A DNA stretch of 64,000 nucleotides. Origin: Candidatus Palauibacter poriticola. Its GTDB lineage: Bacteria; Gemmatimonadota; Gemmatimonadetes; Palauibacterales; Palauibacteraceae. Shown here one piece after another: positions 8,405 to 19,564 of the stretch; the first letter of the stretch is position 1, and each line of letters starts with the position of its first letter. A model generated the notes under the pieces. The model was not told the DNA's origin and made no database searches. It saw nothing but the letters and a program-made list of their open reading frames with translations. Both the position numbers and the translations under genes were made by a program. The stretch is taken from positions 79,345 to 143,344 of the forward strand of contig JAAXHJ010000055.1 of NCBI GenBank assembly GCA_012270965.1, in the 5' to 3' direction.

Positions 8405-9313
8405 CCCGAAGGGTGGGCCTGGGCCGGGAGGCTGGCGGCGTTCGCGGGCCTCTTCGTCGCCTTTGGACTCGTGTTCGGATTCGCGGGCGCGAGCATCGCC
8501 GACCTCGCGGATGCCGACGTGGGCGCGGCCCTCAACTGGTGGACCGCCACGCCCGTGCTGGCTGCGGCGTTTGCCGCCACCTGGGTGCTGGCCGTCCGCA
8601 TTGACGGGCACCCCCTGTCCGCGCTCGGGTTGCGCCGCGGGCTTCCGGGCCTCAAGGAACTCGGTTTCGGCATCCTGGTGGGATGCGCGCTCATCGGTGC
8701 CGCCATCCTCGCGCTCGTCATACCGGGCTGGGTCTCGTTGACCGCCCCGGCGGCCGTACCCATGCTCGCGGGAGGGGCCGTCACCCTCCTGCTCCTGGGG
8801 GCCGCCTTCGCGGAGGAACTCCTCTTTCGAGGCTACCCCTTTCGCGTCCTCCACCGCCGGTTCGGGCCCGTGCCCGCCGTGATCGCGACCTCGGTGGCCT
8901 TCGGTCTCATGCACGGGGCCAACCCCGGGGTGACGCCGCTGGCGCTCGTCAACCTGACGCTTGCCGGCGTGTTGCTCGGCGTGGCGTACTGGCGTTCGGG
9001 GAGCCTGTGGTTCGTCACGGGCCTCCATTTCGGCTGGAACTGGGTGATGGCGGCGAGCGGCCTGCCCGTGAGCGGGCTCGACGTGTCGATCTCCGGTCTC
9101 GAAGCCGGCGTCACGGGCCCGGTGCTGTGGACGGGCGGCCCCTTCGGGCCCGAGGGTGCGCTGATGATCACCTTCGTGACCGCACTGGGAACCGTCTGGA
9201 TGTGGCGCGTCGCGACGCCGAGAGCAGCCCGTGGGGATGCAGCGCCGCTCGAACGCGGCCGGGTTTCGCCACGGGCCGCTGGGCGGCTTGGGGTTGCCGG
9301 CCGCCGACGATGA
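8399..9313 (+). CDS. CPBP family intramembrane metalloprotease
   Basis: A 304-residue multi-spanning membrane protein with the CPBP (Abi/Rce1-like) catalytic pattern: EELLFRG (E139, E140, R144), FGLMHGANPG (H172) and HFGWNW (H210, N214). Hydrophobic segments occur around 10-30, 52-68, 88-110, 123-138, 160-173 and 183-198. These enzymes cleave near or in membranes; the substrate is unknown. The GTG start lies in a tandem repeat, so its exact position is uncertain. Residues from about 275 on are encoded by a REP-like element and are unlike the family, so the original C terminus was probably replaced. Confidence 0.82.
   Translation: MKPEGWAWAGRLAAFAGLFVAFGLVFGFAGASIADLADADVGAALNWWTATPVLAAAFAATWVLAVRIDGHPLSALGLRRGLPGLKELGFGILVGCALIGAAILALVIPGWVSLTAPAAVPMLAGGAVTLLLLGAAFAEELLFRGYPFRVLHRRFGPVPAVIATSVAFGLMHGANPGVTPLALVNLTLAGVLLGVAYWRSGSLWFVTGLHFGWNWVMAASGLPVSGLDVSISGLEAGVTGPVLWTGGPFGPEGALMITFVTALGTVWMWRVATPRAARGDAAPLERGRVSPRAAGRLGVAGRRR
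9223..9282 (-). repeat. REP-like element, copy C (reverse), inside the CPBP 3' end
   Basis: AGCAGCCCGTGG at the left, CGCCGCTCGAACGCGG in the centre, GGGTTTCGCCACGGGCCGCTGG at the right. The centre reads in the opposite orientation to copies A, B and D. It is translated as the last ~25 residues of the CPBP protein. Confidence 0.75.
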
Positions 9314-9323
9314 TGGGGGGACC

Positions 9324-9366
9324 GGGAGTCGATGATGGGAGCCGCGATGATGGGAGTCGCGATGCG
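9324..9366 (+). repeat. 15-bp tandem repeat carrying Shine-Dalgarno and ATG
   Basis: Units GGGAGTCGATGAT, GGGAGCCGCGATGAT and GGGAGTCGCGATGCG. Each unit contains a GGGAG and, about five bases later, an ATG, all in the frame of the dehydrogenase gene. Confidence 0.8.
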
Positions 9367-10228
9367 GGCGGGTGAGGTGTCGCGGGTCGGCGTCGTCGGC
9401 GCGGGTACGATGGGAAGCGGCATCGCCCACGTCTTCGCGCTCGCCGGCATCGAGGTCCGCGTCGTGGACGTGGCGCCGGAAGCGCTCGCCCGGGCGCGTG
9501 CCTCCATCGAGCGAGACCTCGCGCGCCAAGCCCGCCGGGAGCGGATCTCCACCGATGAGGCCGAGGCGGCGCTCGCCCGCATCGCGACGGAGCGGTCGCT
9601 GACGGCGCTCGAGGACGCGGAGGTCGTCGTTGAAGCCGCCAGCGAGGATCCGGCGCTCAAGTTCCGGCTCTTCGAGGAGTTGTCCGCCGTCGCGAGTCCG
9701 GAAGCGCTGCTGGCGTCGAACACGAGTTCGATCTCGATCACCCGCATCGCGTCGCACGCCGCGAACCCGGAGCGCGTGATCGGGATGCACTTCATGAACC
9801 CGGTGCCCGTCATGCGCCTGGTCGAGGTGATTCGGGGACTCGAGACCTCCGGCCACACGGCCGAGCTTACCCTCGGCCTCTGCGCTCGGCTCTCGAAGAC
9901 GGCCGTCCTGGCGAACGACTATCCCGGCTTCGTCGCCAACCGGATCCTGATGCCGATGATCAACGAAGCCGTGTACTGTCTCATGGAGGGGGTGGCGGAG
10001 GCGGAGGCGGTGGACACCGTGATGAAGCTCGGCATGAACCATCCCATGGGACCGCTGGCGCTCGCCGACCTCATCGGACTCGACACCTGCCTCGCCATCA
10101 TGCGCGTCCTGCACGCGGAACTCGGCGACTCCAAGTACCGTCCCTGTCCGCTGCTCGCGAAGTACGTCGCAGCCGGAAGGCTGGGCCGGAAGACCGGTCG
10201 CGGCTTCTACGACTACACCGCCGCATGA
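9362..10228 (+). CDS. 3-hydroxyacyl-CoA (3-hydroxybutyryl-CoA) dehydrogenase
   Basis: NAD(P)-dependent oxidation of 3-hydroxyacyl-CoA to 3-ketoacyl-CoA, or the reverse. The Rossmann motif [17 protein letters not shown] is near the N terminus. The catalytic region includes [12 protein letters not shown] and the HFMNPVPVM His, followed by the C-terminal substrate domain ([44 protein letters not shown]). About 288 residues, the size of single-function enzymes. Four in-frame ATGs lie upstream in the tandem repeat (9332, 9335, 9347, 9350); 9362 is preferred for its GGGAG at five bases and its match to the family start. It overlaps the acyl-CoA dehydrogenase gene by ATGA. Confidence 0.93.
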   Translation: MRAGEVSRVGVVGAGTMGSGIAHVFALAGIEVRVVDVAPEALARARASIERDLARQARRERISTDEAEAALARIATERSLTALEDAEVVVEAASEDPALKFRLFEELSAVASPEALLASNTSSISITRIASHAANPERVIGMHFMNPVPVMRLVEVIRGLETSGHTAELTLGLCARLSKTAVLANDYPGFVANRILMPMINEAVYCLMEGVAEAEAVDTVMKLGMNHPMGPLALADLIGLDTCLAIMRVLHAELGDSKYRPCPLLAKYVAAGRLGRKTGRGFYDYTAA

Positions 10229-11418
10229 TGACCGGGCGCCGCTCCTGGTCTGCCCTCGACCTCTCGTCCGAGGCGGAACAGATTCTCACGCTCGCTCGCC
10301 AGTTCGCCGAAGAACGCCTGCAGCCCACGGCGGAGGCCCGGGACGCGAATGAGGACCGCTTCGATGCCGCGATCCACCGTGAACTAGGCGAACTCGGCTT
10401 CCTCGCCATGCGCGTGCCGGAGCGGTACGACGGTCTCGGGCTCGATCTCGTCACCTACCTCTACGTGCTGGAGGAACTCGCGTGGGGAGATGCCGGGGTC
10501 GCGGTCTCCGTCAGCATCCACAACTCGCTCCCGGTGTCGATTCTCCTCCGGCGGGGAAGCGACGCGCAGCGGGACGAATGGCTCCCCAAGATGGCCAGTG
10601 GAGAAGTGCTCGGCGCCTTCTCCCTCTCCGAAGCCGGCGCCGGTACGGATGCCGCGGCACTTCGCACGCAGGCCACGCCCACGCAGGGCGGCTGGATTCT
10701 CAACGGCGAGAAGATGTGGGTCACGAACGGCGCGTCCGCGGATGTCGTGTTGGTGTTCGCGAGGACGGATACTGCGGATGACCGGCGAGGATCGCGCGGC
10801 ATCAGCGCCTTTCTCCTGTCGGCCGGGACGGATGGGGTGTCGGTGGGCAGGAAAGAGAGAAAAATGGGACAGCGAGGGTCGGAGACGGTCGCTCTGTCCC
10901 TAAAGGATGTATTTTTGCCGCAACGACTTATGGTGGGAGATGTAAACCGGGGCTTCAGCTATGCGCTCGAGGGTCTCGAGGCGGGCCGCCTCGGGATCGC
11001 GGCCCAGGCTCTCGGCATCGCCTCGGCCGCGGTGGACGCGGCGTTCGAATACGCCGATACGCGACGCCAGTTCGGGCGCCCGGTGCGGCAGTTTCAGGGG
11101 ATGGAGTTCAAGCTCGGCGACATGGTGACCCGGCTCGAGGCCGCGCGGGGGCTGCTCGAGCGCGCGGCCGCCGCGCACACCTTGGAAGACCCGCGGGCGC
11201 GCCGCCTCTCCAGCGTGGCCAAGTTGTTCGCGAGCGAGACCGCGATGACGAACGCCCGCGAGGCGGTTCAGGTACTCGGCGGCTACGGGTACTCGCGAGA
11301 ATATCCCGTGGAGCGTCTGTTCCGGGACGCAAAGGTCACCGAGATCTACGAGGGAGCCAACGAGATGCACCGCAGCCTGATCGCGCGGCAACTCTACAGG
11401 GAGAGGGGATACGTGTGA
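10225..11418 (+). CDS. Acyl-CoA dehydrogenase
   Basis: FAD-dependent enzyme that introduces the alpha-beta double bond in acyl-CoA, passing electrons to ETF. Three-domain family architecture over 397 residues. [11 protein letters not shown] (FAD/substrate binding), WVTNGASAD and the C-terminal [22 protein letters not shown] are clear. The catalytic-base region is IYEGANEMH near residue 377, as in short-chain enzymes. It forms an operon with the hydroxyacyl-CoA dehydrogenase gene before it and glyA after it, both joined by four-base overlaps. Bases ~10845-10940 use visibly more A/T-ending codons than the rest of the gene. Confidence 0.94.
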   Translation: MMTGRRSWSALDLSSEAEQILTLARQFAEERLQPTAEARDANEDRFDAAIHRELGELGFLAMRVPERYDGLGLDLVTYLYVLEELAWGDAGVAVSVSIHNSLPVSILLRRGSDAQRDEWLPKMASGEVLGAFSLSEAGAGTDAAALRTQATPTQGGWILNGEKMWVTNGASADVVLVFARTDTADDRRGSRGISAFLLSAGTDGVSVGRKERKMGQRGSETVALSLKDVFLPQRLMVGDVNRGFSYALEGLEAGRLGIAAQALGIASAAVDAAFEYADTRRQFGRPVRQFQGMEFKLGDMVTRLEAARGLLERAAAAHTLEDPRARRLSSVAKLFASETAMTNAREAVQVLGGYGYSREYPVERLFRDAKVTEIYEGANEMHRSLIARQLYRERGYV

Positions 11419-12725
11419 GTGCGAAGGCGGAACGCAGAGCCAGCGGTGCCTTGGACCGGCGCCCGCTCCGCGAGACGGATCCTGCGGTGGCGGCCTCCAT
11501 CGACCGTGAACTCGAGCGACAGCGCACGGGTCTCGAGCTCATCGCGAGCGAGAACTTCGTCTCCCGTGGGGTCCTCGAGGCGACCGGCTGCGTGCTGACG
11601 AACAAGTACGCGGAGGGCTATCCCGGGCGCCGCTATTATGGAGGCTGCGAGTTCGTGGACGAGGTCGAGAACCTCGCCCGCGAGCGCGCCGGCCGGGTGT
11701 TTGGGGCCGACCACAGCAACGTCCAGGCGCACAGCGGCTCCGGCGCGAACATGACCGCCCTACAGGCGCTCACCGAACCGGGAGCGACGCTCCTCGGGAT
11801 GGACCTCTCGCACGGGGGGCACCTGACGCACGGTTCGCGCGTCAACTTCTCGGGTCTCTGGTACCGCGTCGTTCCCTATGGGGTGCGAGCCTCGGATCGA
11901 ACGATCGACTACGACTCCCTGCGGACGACCGCGCTCGATGTGCGTCCCTCCGTCATCATCGCGGGGGCGAGCGCCTACCCCCGACGGATCGATTTCGGGC
12001 GCTTCGCGGAGATCGCGGAGGAATGCGGCGCCCGAGTCCTCGTGGACATGGCGCACATCGCGGGTCTCGTCGCGACCGGACACCACCCGTCCCCGGTGCC
12101 GCACGCGGATGTGGTGACGACGACGACGCACAAGACGCTGCGCGGGCCGCGGGGGGGACTCATCCTGTGCCGCGAGGAGCACGCGAAGGCGGTGGACAAG
12201 GCCGTGTTCCCCGGACTCCAGGGCGGTCCGCTGATGCATGTGATCGCCGCGAAGGCGGTCGCGCTCGGCGAGGCGCTGCGCCCCGAGTTCGGCGAGTACT
12301 CGGATCTCGTCGTGCGCAACGCCCGCGCCCTGGGGCAGCGGCTCGCCGAACACGGCTATGACCTCGTGGCCGGAGGGACGGATACGCACCTCCTCCTCGT
12401 GGACCTCCGGACGACGGACCTCACGGGCAGGGATGCGGAGGCTCTCCTGGGTCGGGCGGGCATCACGGTCAACAAGAACACCGTGCCGTTCGAGACCCGC
12501 TCGCCCTTTGTGGCGTCCGGCATCAGGATCGGGACGGCGGCGGTTTCGACCCGCTCGATGGGCGAGAACGAGATGGAGAGGATCGCCGACCTCGTGGACC
12601 GCGCTCTGCGCTCCGAGGGCGATGACGCGACGCTCTCGGCGGTGGACTCGGAGGTCCGCGTGTTGTGCGCGGATTTCCCGCTCTATCCGGAGAATGACGG
12701 CGTTCACGGGGGCGACGTAGCTTGA
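11415..12725 (+). CDS. glyA: Serine hydroxymethyltransferase
   Basis: PLP enzyme interconverting serine plus tetrahydrofolate with glycine plus 5,10-methylene-THF, the main source of one-carbon units. The N-terminal [25 protein letters not shown] and the PLP-lysine segment [14 protein letters not shown] (K240) identify it without ambiguity; 436 residues is normal. The GTG start overlaps the acyl-CoA dehydrogenase stop (GTGA). It is the last gene of this operon. Confidence 0.97.
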   Translation: MSAKAERRASGALDRRPLRETDPAVAASIDRELERQRTGLELIASENFVSRGVLEATGCVLTNKYAEGYPGRRYYGGCEFVDEVENLARERAGRVFGADHSNVQAHSGSGANMTALQALTEPGATLLGMDLSHGGHLTHGSRVNFSGLWYRVVPYGVRASDRTIDYDSLRTTALDVRPSVIIAGASAYPRRIDFGRFAEIAEECGARVLVDMAHIAGLVATGHHPSPVPHADVVTTTTHKTLRGPRGGLILCREEHAKAVDKAVFPGLQGGPLMHVIAAKAVALGEALRPEFGEYSDLVVRNARALGQRLAEHGYDLVAGGTDTHLLLVDLRTTDLTGRDAEALLGRAGITVNKNTVPFETRSPFVASGIRIGTAAVSTRSMGENEMERIADLVDRALRSEGDDATLSAVDSEVRVLCADFPLYPENDGVHGGDVA

Positions 12726-12751
12726 CGTCAACTTTTTCCCCCGTCTAACTT
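12722..12751 (+). promoter_or_regulatory. Weak candidate promoter after glyA
   Basis: TTGACG (12722-12727) and, 18 bases on, TAACTT (12746-12751). The -35 region is part of a 10-bp palindrome, TTGACGTCAA, that overlaps the glyA stop. It could drive the two small genes downstream. The -10 match is poor. Confidence 0.3.
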
Positions 12752-12820
12752 TGCCGTTCATGTCCGTGCGGGCGGTGTGCATGACGGCCGGGAAAGGGGC
12801 CTGGGACGAGGTGAGAAGAG

Positions 12821-13183
12821 GTGGACACAGCGGGCGTTCTGAAGGGCATTGGGAAGGGCAACCCCAGGTATACGGAGGCCGCATACCTGTTTCTGCTCTC
12901 CGCCCTGCAGCGTCGATTGTCCAGTCTGGAGCTGCCTCGTCACATCAGCGGCGCCGAAGTGGCCGACGCGGTCCGGGAACTCGCGTTGGAGCGGTTCGGC
13001 CCCTTGGCGCGGACCGTACTTGAGCATTGGGGGGTGCACGGCACCTCGGACATCGGCGAGATCGTCTTCGCGCTGGTTGAATGTGGAGTGCTGATCAAAC
13101 AACCCGACGATTCGCGGGAGGACTTCGAGGGGCTCTTCAGCTTCGACGAAGCTTTTGAGGACTGCTACCCCTGGAGCGCGTAG
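12821..13183 (+). CDS. Minf_1886-type small conserved protein
   Basis: A 120-residue acidic protein beginning MDTAGVLKGIGKGNPRYTEAAYLFLL. The block NPRYTEAAYLFL...ALQ, then LARTVLEHWGVHGTSDIGEIVFALVE and a C-terminal acidic SREDFEGLFSFDEAF, fits the uncharacterised Minf_1886 family found in several deep-branching phyla. It has no membrane segment, signal peptide or known catalytic motif. The start is a GTG preceded by a purine-rich stretch. It is followed 30 bases later by a small zinc-ribbon gene, probably co-transcribed. Function unknown. Confidence 0.75.
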   Translation: MDTAGVLKGIGKGNPRYTEAAYLFLLSALQRRLSSLELPRHISGAEVADAVRELALERFGPLARTVLEHWGVHGTSDIGEIVFALVECGVLIKQPDDSREDFEGLFSFDEAFEDCYPWSA

Positions 13184-13213
13184 GGGAGGAACTGGAAGGG
13201 GAGGGGTGAACGC

Positions 13214-13411
13214 GTGGCCGATTCGGGGTCGTTCACGGAGTGCTTGAGTTGCACGAAGGGGGTCCTGCTCCCGCTTTCGGACTACGGACGCGACGGGGCA
13301 CCGATCCGGTACAAGGCTTGGGTCTGCTCGAACCCCAACTGCGGGTTCAACATCCGGATCGACAACGGTGAGATCAGCTTCGGACGCAACGTCCAGCAGT
13401 CCTACAAGTAA
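13214..13411 (+). CDS. Small zinc-ribbon protein
   Basis: A 65-residue protein with two cysteine pairs, CLSC (residues 10-13) and CSNPNC (38-43), that would bind one zinc in a ribbon fold. It ends in a short basic tail. A good GGAGGGG ribosome-binding site precedes the GTG start. It lies between the Minf_1886-type gene and nnr. I do not recognise a named family; it may bind nucleic acid or a partner protein, but nothing in the sequence proves it. Confidence 0.75.
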   Translation: MADSGSFTECLSCTKGVLLPLSDYGRDGAPIRYKAWVCSNPNCGFNIRIDNGEISFGRNVQQSYK

Positions 13412-13508
13412 CCTCCCCGGCGGAGACTCCGCCGCCGGCGCGCGGAGCCCCGCCAACCGGGTTCCCGCCTTCCCGTCATCGGACTGGTGGCGCTGCGCCG
13501 CCCGCGAG

Positions 13509-15089
13509 GTGTGGCTGCCCACCGCGGGCGAGATGGCGGAGATCGACCGCGTCGCCGTCGAATCCGGGGCGATACCCGAACGCGCGCTGATCGAGAACGC
13601 GGGTCGAGCGTTGGCGCGCCACGTGCACGAACGGTTCCCGGCCGGCCGCGTCGCGGTGCTCGCGGGAAGCGGCCACAACGGCGCCGACGCCCTCGTGGCG
13701 GGACGGACACTGGCTGCCTGGGGACGATCCGTCGGGTTCGTCCGCTGCGGCAGCCGAGCCCCGGACCCGGCTGTCCTCGCGGGCTGGAGACTGGCTCTCG
13801 AGCCGCCGGAAGCCCTGGATCGGGAACTCGCCGCGGCCGACACCGTGATCGACGGCATCCTGGGGACGGGCCTGACGTCCGCGCCCCGCCCGCCCCAAGC
13901 GGGGGTGATCGAACGCGTGAACGCGGCCCGGGCCGCCGTGGTCTCGGCCGACGGCCCCAGCGGCGTGGACTTTACGACGGGTCGCGTCCCGGGGGCCGCG
14001 ATTCGGGCCGACCTCACCGTCACCTTCGGGTGGCCGAAGATCGGGCTGTTGTGTTTCCCGGCCCGCGAGCGCGTCGGCGATGTCGTTTCGGTGGAGATCG
14101 GGTTTCCGCCACCGGAGCCGCCGCCGTCGGCTCGGGCCGTGACGGCGGCGTGGATGACCAGCCTCCTCCGAGGGCGGCCCGCCGACGCCCACAAGGGCGA
14201 CGCGGGCTATCTGGCGATCATCGGTGGAGAGCGGGGCATGGCCGGCGCCGTCGTGCTCGCCGCCCGCTCCGCGATCCGGGCGGGGGCCGGCATCGTACGC
14301 GTCGTGAGTGCCCCGGCGAACCGGGGCATCGTGCAGACCGGCGTGCCGGAGGCCGTATTCGTGGACTGGTCCGCCTCCGAGGCGGTGCGGTCGGCGCTGG
14401 ACTGGGCCGGCGCGCTCGCGGTCGGACCGGGCTTGGGGGCGGGACCGGAGCGGGCCGAGTTGCTGCGGCGCGTGCTGGAGGAGGGGTCCGCCCCGCTCGT
14501 CCTCGATGCGGACGCTCTAAACGTGCTCTCGGCCGAGGCGGCGGAGGCCGGGGCGCCGCTCGGTCCGCTGGCTCCGCTCCGCTCGGTGCTCCTGACGCCG
14601 CATCCCGGCGAGATGGCGCGGCTGCTCGGAACATCGGTCGGCGAAGTGCGCGCCGATGCGCCGGCCGCGGCCCGGCGGCTGGCCGAGGCGACGGGGGCGA
14701 CCGTGCTGCTCAAGGGCGCGCCGACGTGGGTGGCGCGGCCGGAGGGCGAACTGCGCGCGACAACGCTCGTGAGTCCGGCGTTCGCGAGCGGCGGCATGGG
14801 CGACGTGCTGACCGGCGTGTGCGGCGCCTGCCTGGCGTCCGGCCTCGGTCCCGCCGACGCGGCGTCCGCCGCCCTGACGCTCACGGCTCTCGCCACGCTG
14901 CGCGGCGTGGACGAGATCGGCGGATCGGCGGCGGACCTGCCGGACGTGCTGCCGGCCGCGCGCCGGGCGCTGCGGGGACTGCGGCCCGGAGCTTGGCCGG
15001 GGGTCAACCTCGCCCTGCCCGCCGTGCCGGGACGGCGACCCCGGGGGCCGGAGGGCGGTGCCGCCGCGACCGGGAACCGGGCCGGATGA
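13509..15089 (+). CDS. nnr: Bifunctional NAD(P)H-hydrate repair enzyme (epimerase/dehydratase)
   Basis: Repairs hydrated NAD(P)H: an N-terminal NnrE epimerase (residues 1-~205, with GSGHNGADALVAGR near 52) and a C-terminal ADP- or ATP-dependent NnrD dehydratase (~213-510). The latter has HKGDAGYLAIIGG, TPHPGEMARLLG, VLLKGAPTWV and the nucleotide-binding GGMGDVLTG near 427. I chose the GTG at 13509 because the product then begins MWLPTAGEMAEID, matching family N termini; the frame is open further upstream. 526 residues. Its stop overlaps the thiL ATG (ATGA). Confidence 0.92.
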   Translation: MWLPTAGEMAEIDRVAVESGAIPERALIENAGRALARHVHERFPAGRVAVLAGSGHNGADALVAGRTLAAWGRSVGFVRCGSRAPDPAVLAGWRLALEPPEALDRELAAADTVIDGILGTGLTSAPRPPQAGVIERVNAARAAVVSADGPSGVDFTTGRVPGAAIRADLTVTFGWPKIGLLCFPARERVGDVVSVEIGFPPPEPPPSARAVTAAWMTSLLRGRPADAHKGDAGYLAIIGGERGMAGAVVLAARSAIRAGAGIVRVVSAPANRGIVQTGVPEAVFVDWSASEAVRSALDWAGALAVGPGLGAGPERAELLRRVLEEGSAPLVLDADALNVLSAEAAEAGAPLGPLAPLRSVLLTPHPGEMARLLGTSVGEVRADAPAAARRLAEATGATVLLKGAPTWVARPEGELRATTLVSPAFASGGMGDVLTGVCGACLASGLGPADAASAALTLTALATLRGVDEIGGSAADLPDVLPAARRALRGLRPGAWPGVNLALPAVPGRRPRGPEGGAAATGNRAG

Positions 15090-16129
15090 GCCTCACCGGT
15101 CCGGCGCTCGCGGAGGGGCCCGAAACGGCGCGCATCCGGGCGTTTCTGGACGGAGCCGGCACGGACGTGGGCCGCGGGAATGTGGGCAGCGGGGACGGGG
15201 GCAGCGGGGACGGGGGCGTCGGCGTCACCTTGCCGGTCGGCGATGACGCCGCGGCCTTTCGTCCTCCGGATGGCGCGCAGGTCGTGGTGAGCTGCGACGC
15301 GAGCGTGGAGGGGGTCCACTTTCGCCGCGAGTGGATGACGTGGGAGATGATCGGGTACCGCGCGGCCGCGTCGGCGCTGAGCGATCTCGCGGCCATGGCG
15401 GCGACTCCCGTCGGCCTCGTCGTCGCGGCGGCGCTGCCCCCCGAGCTGGACGTCGAGATCGCCGCGGCCCTCGGACGGGGCGTGGGAGAGATCGCCGCCC
15501 GGGCCGGTGCGGAGATCCTCGGCGGCGACCTCGTCGCGTCGCCGGGTCCCGCCTTTCTCGACCTTACGGTCATCGGTACCGCGGTGGCCCCGACGACGCG
15601 TGGCGGGGCGCGTCCGGGCGACGAGCTGTGGGTGACCGGCGAACTCGGCGCGGCCGCGGCCGCCCTGCGCGACTTGGAACGTGGGCTGGAGCCGGAGCCT
15701 CGGGCCCGCCGGGCCTTCGACCGCCCGCGCCCGCGGATCGACGAGATGTTGTGGCTCCGGGACCGAGTCCCGATCCACGCCGCGATCGACCTCTCGGACG
15801 GTGTGATGCGGGATGCGCGCCATCTGGCGGCGGCGTCCGGGGTCGCTCTGAAGGTCGAGGCGGATCGCCTCCCGGCCGCCCCCGTCCTCGACGGCTTTCG
15901 CGACGCGCCGGCCGGGGAACGCCTCCTTCTGGCGGGCGGTGAGGACTACGAGCTGCTACTTGCCGTTCCAGCCGGGGCCATGCGGGGGACGGAGCGGGCA
16001 TTCGCCGTCGCGTTCGGTCTCCCCCTCACACGCATCGGGAGCGCACACGAGGGGGAGGGGCTGACCGTGAGCGGGCGGTCGCATGCGGCGCTCCTCGGCG
16101 GGTTCGACCATTTCGAGGCCGGGCCTTGA
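15086..16129 (+). CDS. thiL: Thiamine-monophosphate kinase
   Basis: ATP-dependent phosphorylation of thiamine monophosphate to the active cofactor thiamine diphosphate. ThiL/PurM fold: VGDDAAAF near the N terminus with metal-binding aspartates, SCDASVEGVHFRREW, ALSDLAAMAATPVG, GGDLVASPG, AIDLSDGVMRDARHLA and GGEDYELLLAVP. 347 residues, slightly long because of a Gly-Ser-Asp repeat around residues 28-45, encoded by a 15-bp tandem repeat (15170-15215). ATG overlaps the nnr stop; TTGA overlap with plsC follows. A nnr-thiL-plsC run suggests one transcript. Confidence 0.94.
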   Translation: MSLTGPALAEGPETARIRAFLDGAGTDVGRGNVGSGDGGSGDGGVGVTLPVGDDAAAFRPPDGAQVVVSCDASVEGVHFRREWMTWEMIGYRAAASALSDLAAMAATPVGLVVAAALPPELDVEIAAALGRGVGEIAARAGAEILGGDLVASPGPAFLDLTVIGTAVAPTTRGGARPGDELWVTGELGAAAAALRDLERGLEPEPRARRAFDRPRPRIDEMLWLRDRVPIHAAIDLSDGVMRDARHLAAASGVALKVEADRLPAAPVLDGFRDAPAGERLLLAGGEDYELLLAVPAGAMRGTERAFAVAFGLPLTRIGSAHEGEGLTVSGRSHAALLGGFDHFEAGP

Positions 16130-16857
16130 TCAGGACGGCGATCTTCTACGCCACGCTCGCGCTTTCGACGACCTTCTGCGGAGCCTTGGCGGCCGCGGCT
16201 TCTCTCCTCGGAGGCGGCCGCGTTTGGATGGATCGGGCCAACCGGGCCTGGGCCCGCTCCGTCCTCTCGGCCGCGGGCGTGCCCGTCACGGTCCACGGCC
16301 TCGAGCACCTCCACCCGTCCGGGGTCCAGATCGTCGTCGCGAACCACCAGTCCTATTTCGATATCTGGGTGCTCATCGCCGGCCTCCCCGCCTCCGTGCG
16401 CTTCATCGCGAAGCGGGAGTTGGCGAACATTCCGATGCTCTCGGTGGGGATGCGCTCCACGGGGCATGTGCTCATCGACCGCGACCGGCCCCGCCGCGCG
16501 CGGGAGACGCTCCGGAGGGCGGGCGACCGGATGCGGGCCGAGCAGTTGACTCTCGTGCTGTTTCCCGAGGGGACCCGGTCGCGGGACGGTCGGCTGGGGC
16601 CTTTCCGGCGAGGTGCCTTCGCTCTCGCGCTGGAGACGCGGGCACCCCTGGTTCCCGCCGCTATCGATGGCGGCCAGCGCGTCTATCCGCCCGGCGCGAA
16701 GAGGGTGAGCCCCGGCTCGATCACCGTGCGGCTGGGGCCCGCGATTCGGTTGGACGGAGCGGAACCGGCCGACCGTACGACCTTGATGCGCAAGACCCGC
16801 GCCGCCATCGAGGCGATGCTCCCCGAGGGAGGCGCTGGCGGCGGCGCGTCCGCTTAA
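16126..16857 (+). CDS. plsC: 1-acyl-sn-glycerol-3-phosphate acyltransferase
   Basis: Membrane-associated acyltransferase that adds the second acyl chain to lysophosphatidic acid in phospholipid synthesis. A hydrophobic N-terminal segment (about 4-30) anchors it. Motif I NHQSYFD (HX4D), motif II around RFIAKRELANIP, motif III FPEGTRSR and motif IV PLVPAAIDGG are all present. 243 residues. The start is TTG overlapping the thiL stop (TTGA). It ends the operon and is followed by a kilobase without a clear gene. Confidence 0.93.
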   Translation: MIRTAIFYATLALSTTFCGALAAAASLLGGGRVWMDRANRAWARSVLSAAGVPVTVHGLEHLHPSGVQIVVANHQSYFDIWVLIAGLPASVRFIAKRELANIPMLSVGMRSTGHVLIDRDRPRRARETLRRAGDRMRAEQLTLVLFPEGTRSRDGRLGPFRRGAFALALETRAPLVPAAIDGGQRVYPPGAKRVSPGSITVRLGPAIRLDGAEPADRTTLMRKTRAAIEAMLPEGGAGGGASA

Positions 16858-17325
16858 TCCGCGGCGGCCCCCCATCCCGTGTTTCGGCGGTGGGCGGACG
16901 TGTCCGCGTCGTGGACTCGGCTGGCGAGCTTGTCGCGCCGGCCCGGAAGTCGAGGCCGTGATGGTCGCCTGCCGGAGCCACCGGCTTCGCGAGCCGCCGT
17001 CGGTTGTTTGCCGGTCACGGTGTTCCCGCCGTTCGGGGCCCGTGCGGAGGGCAAGACCACTCTTGCGGGATTCAGCCGATTTCGCCGATTGTTCGGTGCC
17101 GTGTTGAGTCGAAGTTTCACGGCGAGGGTGGCCGGATCCCTTTGTGAGCGCGGACACTGGCGGGGAGCGAATCATGCGAAGGCGGTCGGGCTTGGGTTCG
17201 GCGGGTTGGAGCCTCATCCGGGCTTGGGTTCGTTTCCGTCGCACAAGGGGTTGATTGCCATCTGCTGAGCGGCGTGGATCGCGGCGGATGGGAGTGTGTG
17301 CGCGCAGGCGGGCCGTCCGGTGATG

Positions 17326-17625
17326 ACCGAGTCCGGTAGGCGGCTAATGCCCGGGCACATCTTCGTTCGCGGCGGCGCGCTGTCTCCGCGAGGGGATGCC
17401 AGCCTGTTCTGGAGCGGCGACACCGTTTGGATCGCATCGACTCGTCACGCCGGGGTACGCGCCGTGTGCCCCGAGTGGGTCCGCGCGCCGCTCGGGGCGG
17501 CGTTCGTCAGCACCCCGCCGGCAGGGTCGGCACCCGTCATCGAGATCGTTGACGGGGGCGTTGAGGGCGGGGCTGAGCCGCGGATCGTCCGCTTCTCGGA
17601 TGGCCCGTGCCGAGCGACCGCCTGA
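17326..17625 (+). CDS. Doubtful small hypothetical protein
   Basis: An ATG-started frame of 99 residues (MTESGRRLMPGHIFVRGG...). Its third codon positions are mostly G or C, like real genes here, and it contains a plausible folded stretch (FWSGDTVWIASTRHAGVRAVCPEWVRAP). It has no recognisable domain, signal peptide or strong ribosome-binding site, and a longer in-frame start at 17296 also exists. It could be a lineage-specific gene or the remnant of one. Confidence 0.25.
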   Translation, partial: TESGRRLMPGHIFVRGGALSPRGDASLFWSGDTVWIASTRHAGVRAVCPEWVRAPLGAAFVSTPPAGSAPVIEIVDGGVEGGAEPRIVRFSDGPCRATA

Positions 17626-17708
17626 AGCGGCCCCGACCCGAGCCTGCCCGCCGCCCGTGACGCGACGGGCTGGGTGTTCGCCAGAGGGACGGGCCTCGGC
17701 GGGCCCAA

Positions 17709-17730
17709 GCGCCCAACCGCAGTTGGGCGC
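17709..17730. terminator. Perfect 9-bp hairpin upstream of eno (terminator-like, no T tract)
   Basis: GCGCCCAAC, loop CGCA, GTTGGGCGC. Perfect stem in intergenic DNA about 75 bases before the eno -35 region. Without a T run it is not a classical intrinsic terminator; it may end upstream transcription or bind a protein. Confidence 0.4.
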
Positions 17731-17761
17731 CGACGTGCATTGGCGGGAGAAGTCCGCCTGA

Positions 17762-19545
<1,784 letters not shown>

Positions 19546-19564
19546 GTGGCGAACCCTCGAGGAT

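Noticed and set aside
13487-16129. 880-codon frame spanning nnr and thiL on the plus strand
   Set aside because: Only its last 347 codons (thiL) encode a real protein; the earlier part is out of frame with nnr. It is not a fusion gene.
17187-17232. Attachment site or mobile-element boundary from the 14-bp direct repeat
   Set aside because: Only 18 bases separate the copies, no integrase or tRNA is present, and chance or local duplication is enough to explain it.
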